A stretch of 64,000 bases of DNA from an uncultured Bacilli bacterium (GTDB taxonomy: Bacteria > Bacillota_I > Bacilli_A > RF39 > UBA660): assembly GCA_934131175.1 (NCBI GenBank), contig CAKOZD010000002.1, positions 127,294-191,293 on the forward strand, in the 5' to 3' direction. Each line of letters begins with the position of its first letter. Position 1 is the stretch's first letter. Below, in pieces: positions 58,901 through 64,000 of this stretch. The translations under genes were made by a program, and so were the position numbers. Below the pieces are notes generated by a model. The model had not been told where the DNA came from. It saw only the letters and a list, made by a program, of their open reading frames with translations, and searched no databases.

Positions 58901-60467
58901 TACAGTAGGAGTTCATAATATTTCTTGGAATGCATCATCTCCTGGTTATAGAGATAAAGGAGGCGTTAATACTTTAACAATTAATAAAGCAGATAATTAC
59001 TTTACTAGTGGTGGAGTTATGATAGAAAGTATAAGTAAAGGTGATACTCTAAATCCGAGAGCAACATCAAAGTATGGTACTCCTTATTTTGAATATAGTA
59101 GTACTTATACAGGTGGTTATACAACTACACCTCCAACTGATGCTGGAATATATTATGTAAGAGCGGTAGTTGATGAGACTAATGAGTATAAAGGAATAGT
59201 ATCTGATGCAGTTGCTTTCTTTATAGAGGACCCAACAGTTTATACTCTTGGAATAAATTCTTGGGATAAAATTAATACATTGGGAGCACAAAAAAGTACT
59301 ATTGTAAAAGCATCAACTAATGGTGAAGCAAGTATGTTAATGAATTTTAATTATGTACCAGATACAAAGAATGGTAATTATATTTCTTTTGTATTTTCAA
59401 ATAACTTACCAGTTGGTACAGTACTTTCTCTTGTAGATTTTACTAATGATGATAATTATGAGATATATTACTATGCAGTAGAAAAAGAAACTAATACAAT
59501 TTATTCTAATCAGTTTATGCAGATAGGTACATCTACTAAGAAAAGTTTTGAAATAGGTGAGTCTGGTGTAGTAAAAAATATCTTATATCAATTAAATATA
59601 AAATATAGTGAAGATGTGTCTTCATCTACTTTGAGAATAGTCAAGAATGTAGATAATAAAGATTTAACTTTAATTACTCCAATATCTATAACTAATACTA
59701 ATAAAATAACTGAAAATATTAATAATTCTACTGTTACTATGAGTGATAATAATCATGTTGCTACTATAAGTACAACAATAAATAATTTGAATGAGTTTAC
59801 AAATTATACCAATGTTTTAAATGTATCTTTATATGAAAATGATGGTGTTACTAAAAAAATATTTACTCCTAGTACTTCTGTTAAAATAAATGGAACTAAT
59901 TCCTATATAAATGGAAATATTGCTACTTCTAATAATATTGTCAATGGAAGTAACAAAATAGAAATAACAGGATTAGAAGAAGGGACATATAAGGTAAAAT
60001 TAAGTATATCTTATATAAAAAATAATTTATATAATATTATGCTTCCTATGAAAGAGAAGACAAAAGATTTACAGACTATATCATTTGAAGTTGATAAATA
60101 TCCTCGATATGTCTTGAAAGTTAGTACTAATAATTTAAAAGATAGAGGAGTATATGTAAAAGAAAAAGATAAAACTGTTAAGTTTAATTTAAAATATAAA
60201 GCAGAAGTAGATAATCCTAAATTTAATTTAGTTATAAAGAAAAATAATGAAGTAATTAATAATTGGAACTATAAATTAAATGATTCTATTGTTAATACTA
60301 GTTCTTTAGAAAATAATATTTCAACAAGTAGTCTTAATTTGACTATTCCAAAAAATACAACCCCAGGTACTTATAAATTATATTTTACTTTAGGAGATAA
60401 AACTATTAAATATACTATTGTTGTATTAGAAGATGAATTGTCTGATGTTTCTGTTTTGGATAATTAA
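55968..60467 (+). CDS. Giant surface protein with beta-helix, MBG-like and Ig-like regions
   Basis: 1499 residues. An N-terminal helix (about residues 13-31) acts as signal or anchor. Residues 110-430 hold a Cthe_2159-like carbohydrate-binding beta-helix, with repeats of the type AIGGGxG...NITISGGN and G-rich turns. Residues about 650-770 form a second beta region (SSSTITTNSLVLSSNNSGIEI). Near residue 920 begins an MBG-type domain (VDAVDKTYNYDGSNHSIDV, ADNYFTSGG), and the C-terminal 400 residues are beta-sandwich-like. No LPxTG motif or second membrane helix is at the C-terminus. It is likely an adhesin held by the N-terminal helix or by the fibre. GGAGGAAG precedes the ATG. Confidence 0.8.
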   Translation: MEVFEKLKIKKFIPALIIFGLLLFITSYHTSSLIKDNSNTKTGNQKNTSEVSTLSEDILEDDNTIVFDISKGKIEIGSTYTGYDLNGNKITGSHDSNKVYYITQENHDVKTDNNIVFNQNSSELYTVILDNVNMGASSYGTAAPATGPNNGSYDGLIYINGYSTKNITLKLKNENIIRAIRYNTGSGSYYNMNYINFNSKLKITSYDGDGSVNGKLYIPIKASENEISSIVNSNVDYNHWNSGIGGSDGDSSVTGLTIAGGDIQVLTTRGDNCTAIGGGGNGYSDISIIGGNVKAISNGTGTAIGGGIGYHAMGGPGNITISNGNVYAANYGYGVAIGGGSSYKMNGSDGNITISGGNITALAQGNNSIGGGISTESDGGGATINITGGTIVSNNIGGGYSPISGYKDSNIKITGGSINSSVSTQPTNGSENVYLTRTTLYGMDVAQANKNIYSINGVNLPSNYSFNDVKTDDKGTLYLWLPSSGVINSASDGENLYEGSVATKTVGILQYNSSKKYFSTKISYNKDVKLYTDEKLTSEFSGSLMVPSNTDTSFYVQAEKYNSDNYYDINLYMSDGNTMKKISPSSVDNEKGVYKYTVNITSDNYIWIESIKDNKEKKLSIDLSFGNAVIESGSKDSTNKLKVNGYSLDNYDGDFYLTSAGLGVTNNLIVKSGSSTITTNSLVLSSNNSGIEIENGEVNLYSSASNDSIISTDNPAIYLKKDSSLNIYDTTDGSLELTTKKENTSAIDGEGSVVINKKDGFLILNSGEGATSIRADDYTYNAENKISNSILPYTITLANREFVGFISSYSGTNKIYDSSYKYTTTSNSSFKAIGVEYIKYGDEVITHSIVNDNLVFNISNIDEDKVLTTHVKNGNSLLENNTNYVWQQNTTTGVLTINGEAITEHLITAFVEEEELAIVVDAVDKTYNYDGSNHSIDVRVVFPTIGVKLEYCTDSDCFLEDGSKNTSANWTSDKPSLSTVGVHNISWNASSPGYRDKGGVNTLTINKADNYFTSGGVMIESISKGDTLNPRATSKYGTPYFEYSSTYTGGYTTTPPTDAGIYYVRAVVDETNEYKGIVSDAVAFFIEDPTVYTLGINSWDKINTLGAQKSTIVKASTNGEASMLMNFNYVPDTKNGNYISFVFSNNLPVGTVLSLVDFTNDDNYEIYYYAVEKETNTIYSNQFMQIGTSTKKSFEIGESGVVKNILYQLNIKYSEDVSSSTLRIVKNVDNKDLTLITPISITNTNKITENINNSTVTMSDNNHVATISTTINNLNEFTNYTNVLNVSLYENDGVTKKIFTPSTSVKINGTNSYINGNIATSNNIVNGSNKIEITGLEEGTYKVKLSISYIKNNLYNIMLPMKEKTKDLQTISFEVDKYPRYVLKVSTNNLKDRGVYVKEKDKTVKFNLKYKAEVDNPKFNLVIKKNNEVINNWNYKLNDSIVNTSSLENNISTSSLNLTIPKNTTPGTYKLYFTLGDKTIKYTIVVLEDELSDVSVLDN

Positions 60468-61003
60468 TGAATAAAAGAAAAATAATAAATTTATTTCTTA
60501 TAATACTTTTTATTGTAATAGTATTTATAATTTTAATATTTAATATAAGAAAGAAATATCAGTATAATATTTATAATAGTAAAGCAAAATATACAGAGGG
60601 TTTAATTGTTAAATATAATATTTTTGGTAAATTTAAAAGTATGGAGTACTATAATATATATGGTCAAATGAATGATAAAAGTATTTGTTCTGACTTTGAT
60701 AATAATAAAAAAGAATTTATTGATTTAAATTATGAAAATGTTGATTGTAAGTGTAGTTTAACTAAGAATGGAATAGAGATTCATTATTTTATGAATGATA
60801 ATTCTATTAAGAATGGTTACATTAGTGATTCTAAAAATTATTATTTTATATTTAAAAATATATATAGTTATTTAGAAAAAGAAAGTCTAGCGAAGAAATA
60901 TTTTAATAATAAGTTTAATAGTACTAAGAATAATACTTTATTAAATAATAAGAATAGTTATATTATATTTAATGGTAAAAAGAAATATTTTAATGAAAAG
61001 TAG
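60467..61003 (+). CDS. Small membrane-anchored protein, end of the SipW operon
   Basis: 178 residues. One N-terminal helix (residues 7-26) with basic flanks, then an extracellular Lys/Asn/Tyr-rich part that I do not recognise (SKAKYTEGLIVKYN, CSDFDNN, DCKCSLTKNGIEIHYFM). Three cysteines are in the first half. Its ATG overlaps the stop of the giant gene by one base, so it is translationally coupled. A long hairpin terminator overlaps its stop. Confidence 0.7.
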   Translation: MNKRKIINLFLIILFIVIVFIILIFNIRKKYQYNIYNSKAKYTEGLIVKYNIFGKFKSMEYYNIYGQMNDKSICSDFDNNKKEFIDLNYENVDCKCSLTKNGIEIHYFMNDNSIKNGYISDSKNYYFIFKNIYSYLEKESLAKKYFNNKFNSTKNNTLLNNKNSYIIFNGKKKYFNEK

Positions 61004-61043
61004 ATATTTAATTTAAGAGATTATAATTATATCTACTTTTTTT
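60996..61043 (+). terminator. Terminator of the SipW operon
   Basis: A 12-bp perfect stem AAAAGTAGATAT (60996-61007) / ATATCTACTTTT (61029-61040) with a 21-nt loop and T-run. Confidence 0.75.
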
Positions 61044-61087
61044 ATTTTATGATAAAATAAAATAGATTTTATAAGGAATGTGATGTT

Positions 61088-62497
61088 ATGAATAAGGCAA
61101 ATACAAATACTTTGTTGGTTAATAAGAATAATAAAATTAAGGATTATTATTTAAAGAAAGTTCATTTATTAGAAACTTATGATATTGATGGTAAAAAGAT
61201 TTTAGTTGAAGAGAATACTTTAAATAGTTATTTATTACTTAAAGAGTTTTTAATGAGTAAAAATATTGAGATAGGTATATCTAGTGCTTATAGAAGTGTT
61301 GATGATCAAGAAAGAATTTATAATGAGTTTCTTGAAAAATATGGAGAAGAGTATACTAAGACTCATGTAGCAGTTCCATATACTAGTGAGCATCATACTG
61401 GACTTTGTCTTGATATTAATATTAAAATTAATGGATGTTTTCCTAAAGATAATTATGAATTAGAAGAACAAAAAGAGTATTATGAAAAAATTTATAAATA
61501 TTTAAAAGCTTTTGGTTTTATTTTAAGATATCCTGAAGGTAAAGAAGACATTACTGGTGTTTTATATGAACCTTGGCATATTAGATATGTTGGTGTTGTT
61601 CCCGCTAGTATTATTATGAATAATAATTGGACTTTAGAAGAGTATTTAAAAGAATTTAGTGGTGTTATTGTTATTAATAAAAAGAGTGGGCCAACTTCTT
61701 TTGATGTAGTTAATGATGTTAGTCATATATTTGGTATTAAGAAAGTAGGACATACTGGTACTTTAGATCCTTTAGCTGAAGGTATTCTTATTATTGCGAT
61801 TGGGAAGGCTACTAAGATAGTTGAATTATTAACTTCTAAAGATAAAGAGTATATTGCAGAAGTAAAACTTGGTTTTTGTACTGATTCATATGATACTGAT
61901 GGAATTGTTTTAAATAGATGTAGTATTCCTGATGATTTAGATATTTCTAAAGTTTTAAATGGTTTTAAAAAGACTTATATGCAAGAAGTACCAATATATT
62001 CTGCTGTTAAAGTAAATGGTAAAAAGTTATATGAGTATGCAAGAAGTGGTAAGAGTGTTACTTTACCTAAAAAAGAAGTTACTATAAAAGATATAGAATT
62101 ACTTTCTAGTGATTCTTCATCTTTTACTTTTAGAACTTTAGTAACAAAAGGGTGTTATATAAGGAGTTTGATACAAGATATTTCTAAAGAACTTGGTGTT
62201 TATGCGACTATGTCTAGACTAATTAGGACAAAACAAGGTGTTGTTTCAATTGATAAGTCTAATACAGTAGATGATTTATTAAATAATAATTATAATATTC
62301 TTAGTATTGAAGAGTGTCTTGATTATCCTATAGTTGTTATTGATAATGAAGATAAGTTTAAAGTATCAAATGGTGTAAGACTTGAAAATAAATGGAATAT
62401 AGAAGACAGAGTTATATTTAAAGATAGTAATAACAAACTTCTTGGTATATATGAAGTTCGTGATAATATGCTAGTTACTTGGAAAAATTTTAATTGA
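61088..62497 (+). CDS. truB: Fusion of M15 (VanY-like) peptidase and tRNA pseudouridine synthase TruB
   Basis: 469 residues. The first 180 form an M15 D,D-carboxypeptidase-like domain: SSAYRSVDDQERIYNEF (substrate Arg), SEHHTGLCLDIN (zinc His and Asp) and EPWHIRYVG (catalytic Glu and His ligand). There is no signal peptide. From residue about 191 a full TruB starts: GVIVINKKSGPTSFDVV, VGHTGTLDPLAEGILIIAIGKATK with the catalytic Asp, DKEYIAEVKLG, QEVPIYSAVKVNGKKLYEYAR and GCYIRSLIQDI. TruB makes pseudouridine 55 in tRNA. The two frames are continuous without stop or usable start between them. The ribosome site AAGGAATGTGATGTT is modest. Confidence 0.92.
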   Translation: MNKANTNTLLVNKNNKIKDYYLKKVHLLETYDIDGKKILVEENTLNSYLLLKEFLMSKNIEIGISSAYRSVDDQERIYNEFLEKYGEEYTKTHVAVPYTSEHHTGLCLDINIKINGCFPKDNYELEEQKEYYEKIYKYLKAFGFILRYPEGKEDITGVLYEPWHIRYVGVVPASIIMNNNWTLEEYLKEFSGVIVINKKSGPTSFDVVNDVSHIFGIKKVGHTGTLDPLAEGILIIAIGKATKIVELLTSKDKEYIAEVKLGFCTDSYDTDGIVLNRCSIPDDLDISKVLNGFKKTYMQEVPIYSAVKVNGKKLYEYARSGKSVTLPKKEVTIKDIELLSSDSSSFTFRTLVTKGCYIRSLIQDISKELGVYATMSRLIRTKQGVVSIDKSNTVDDLLNNNYNILSIEECLDYPIVVIDNEDKFKVSNGVRLENKWNIEDRVIFKDSNNKLLGIYEVRDNMLVTWKNFN

Positions 62498-62522
62498 TTT
62501 GTGTTTGATAAACAACATTTGT

Positions 62523-62551
62523 TTGACAAATATACATACTTGTGATATAAT
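62523..62551 (+). promoter_or_regulatory. Strong promoter of the DnaJ-LysM gene
   Basis: TTGACA (62523-62528), 17 bp, TATAAT (62546-62551) with a TGn extension: full consensus. Confidence 0.85.
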
Positions 62552-62576
62552 TAGCGTACTAATTGAGGGGTACAGG

Positions 62577-63917
62577 ATGAATATAAGGGGGTTATCATAT
62601 ATGAATATGAATGATTTTAAAGATTATTATAAAATATTAGGTGTTAGCAAAGAATCTAGTGCCGCTGAGCTTAAAAAACGTTATAGAGAGTTAGCTATTA
62701 TGTATCATCCTGATAAATATTCTGATTTATCACCAGAGGATGCTAAATATCAAGAAATTGAAGCTAGAATGAAAGAAATAAATGAGGCATATACAGTTTT
62801 AAAAAATCCTAGTTCTCGTGAGAGATATGATGCTGATTATGTACTTTATTATTCTGAGTTAAAAGCAGAACAAATGCGTAGGGAGCAAAGAGAAAGGTCT
62901 CAAAGGCAAAGGGAACAAGAACGTGAAAGAAGACAACAAGAAGAAAGTGAAAGAGAAAGAAGAAGACGTGCCAATAGCAGAACTTATCAAAACCAAAATA
63001 GTAGCAGAAGAGCTGCTTACGGATATAGTGCTACATATGAAGAGTATGAAGAAGACTATGAAACAACTTTAGAGTATCTTAAAAGAATTTGGAATGAAGT
63101 AAGAGAAGAAGAAAAGGCAAATCCATTTGGAAGAAGACACTATAATCTTTCAAGAAGAATGAATAAAAATAGACGTCGTGGAGATGTTCCACATGAAATA
63201 GCAGTTAATTTTGGACATGGTGTTATTCATATTTCTTATGAGTTATACTATCAATTATCTAAGTTTGGAAAAATAAAAGAAGATACATTACCAAAATATG
63301 TTATTAGAAATAGAAAATCAATTGCAGCAATTATTTTAGCAGCATCTATGGCTTTTGGTGGAATAGGTGGTGCTACTTCTAGTAGTAAAGATGCAAGCAG
63401 TGATACAAGTATTAGTATTTCACAAGAGGCTGATACAAATAGTTCAACAGGTAATTCTATGGAAGATGGTGTTGGAAGTATCATTGATGAGATGAATAGT
63501 AGAGTTTCTATGACTAGATACTATAAGATTAAAGGTGGAGATACATTATCTCAACTTGCTGAGGAGTTTGAGATACCTTTATCAACTATAAAACAAGAAA
63601 ACAATATTCAAAATGCTAGTCTTATTCAAATGGGACAAACTATTAAGATTCCATATACAATATATGAAAGTGATGTTAAATACTATAGTCAAGCAATAAC
63701 AATTACTGCAGAACAATTACAAAAGCTTAATGCTCTTGAAGAAATTGCTAGTTTATATGGTACAGATGTTCAAACATTATATAATTTAAATCCAGAAGCA
63801 ATTAAAAAAACTGGAACTACTTATATTTTAGAAAGTGATAGTATATTAGTTCCAAAATTTGCTAAAAAGTCAGAAGTTAAATTAGAAAAAGATAAACAAT
63901 CAACTAATCAACAGTAA
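62577..63917 (+). CDS. J-domain membrane protein with extracellular LysM domains
   Basis: 446 residues. J domain at residues about 12-80 (YYKILGVSKESSAAELKKRYRELA, HPD in MYHPDKYSD), then a highly charged Arg/Glu coiled region (about residues 95-140), one membrane helix (SIAAIILAASMAFGGIGG, about residues 250-265), a Ser/Thr-rich linker and a LysM domain (YYKIKGGDTLSQLAEEFEIP...IKIPY). A second LysM-like repeat follows (ITAEQLQKLNALEEIASLYG). The J domain would recruit DnaK inside and LysM would hold the wall outside. ATG 62577 has GAGGGG 8 nt upstream; ATG 62601 also has a site (AAGGGGG) and cannot be excluded. Confidence 0.85.
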   Translation: MNIRGLSYMNMNDFKDYYKILGVSKESSAAELKKRYRELAIMYHPDKYSDLSPEDAKYQEIEARMKEINEAYTVLKNPSSRERYDADYVLYYSELKAEQMRREQRERSQRQREQERERRQQEESERERRRRANSRTYQNQNSSRRAAYGYSATYEEYEEDYETTLEYLKRIWNEVREEEKANPFGRRHYNLSRRMNKNRRRGDVPHEIAVNFGHGVIHISYELYYQLSKFGKIKEDTLPKYVIRNRKSIAAIILAASMAFGGIGGATSSSKDASSDTSISISQEADTNSSTGNSMEDGVGSIIDEMNSRVSMTRYYKIKGGDTLSQLAEEFEIPLSTIKQENNIQNASLIQMGQTIKIPYTIYESDVKYYSQAITITAEQLQKLNALEEIASLYGTDVQTLYNLNPEAIKKTGTTYILESDSILVPKFAKKSEVKLEKDKQSTNQQ

Positions 63918-63941
63918 AAAGTGTTGTCAAATTTTTTTGAA

Positions 63942-63978
63942 AATGTCAGTAAATTCATTTTGAGAGAATGTCAGTAAA
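63942..63978 (+). repeat. Two 12-bp direct repeats at the right edge
   Basis: AATGTCAGTAAA occurs at 63942-63953 and 63967-63978, 25 bp apart, just after the last gene. What follows is outside the window. Such short tandem ends are found at the borders of some transposons, but no transposase is visible here. Confidence 0.5.
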
Positions 63979-64000
63979 GTAATTTGTTAGTAACATCAAA

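Noticed and set aside
1..64000. Mycoplasma-type code with TGA as Trp
   Set aside because: TGA ends rbgA, rel, vanZ and others exactly where the family ends or where the next gene overlaps; Trp in conserved motifs is TGG.

Overview
The window is a very AT-rich chromosomal segment from a low-GC Firmicute (Bacillota). Several neighbourhoods match Bacillus order: rbgA-rnhB-topA-xerC, comN-secDF, rel-dtd-hisS-aspS-6S RNA-tcdA, murG-murB-divIB-ftsA-ftsZ and yqeG-yqeH. TGA acts as a stop (rel, rbgA, vanZ and others), so the standard bacterial code applies and this is not a classical mycoplasma. Cell-wall genes are present. Small gene number per locus and many fused genes suggest an uncultured, possibly gut, Bacilli lineage, but the species cannot be named from the sequence.

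Layout. 1-9.3 kb: end of rbgA, a HipA-like gene, RNase HII with an added nucleotidyltransferase-like domain, topA, two unknown genes, xerC, comN, secDF. 9.3-21.3 kb: rel, dtd, an AI-2E-type transporter, an M3-like peptidase, a T-box leader driving hisS and an archaeal-type aspS, a membrane-anchored protein, a hydrolase, 6S RNA, an unknown gene, tcdA and an M15 peptidase. 21.4-29.3 kb: lexA and polA (divergent, with an SOS box), mutM, pyk, and on the minus strand tmcAL-gmk and a small membrane gene. 29.4-40.1 kb: cell-wall and division genes murG-murB-divIB, four GT-C-like membrane proteins, ftsA-ftsZ. 40.1-41.5 kb: an IS3/IS150-type insertion sequence sitting in the ftsZ terminator. 41.5-50.8 kb: arginase, murE, a zinc peptidase-like gene, VanZ, a Wzx-like flippase, a SigK/SigE-type sigma factor, a polysaccharide deacetylase, yqeG-yqeH. 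50.8-61.0 kb: an integrase with a promoter between inverted 19-bp sites, followed by a surface-protein operon with two SipW-type signal peptidases and a 1499-residue surface protein. 61.1-63.9 kb: a VanY-TruB fusion and a DnaJ-LysM membrane protein.

The most interesting part is 50.8-61.0 kb. A tyrosine recombinase and a strong outward promoter lie together between two inverted core-like sites whose centre is asymmetric, so recombination would invert the segment and turn the promoter away from the SipW operon. I read this as a self-contained phase switch for a secreted fibre-like or adhesive surface system. The operon makes its own processing peptidases, one of which is fused to a domain that looks like the substrates.

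Other unusual points are the cluster of gene fusions (nucleotidyltransferase-RNase HII, M15 peptidase-TruB, J-domain-LysM, SipW-substrate), a Cys/His-rich tail on HisRS, overlapping Asp and His codons in the T-box specifier, and a habit of placing extended -10 promoters directly in front of the Shine-Dalgarno sequence. All functional calls come from reading motifs and gene order; no database search was run.
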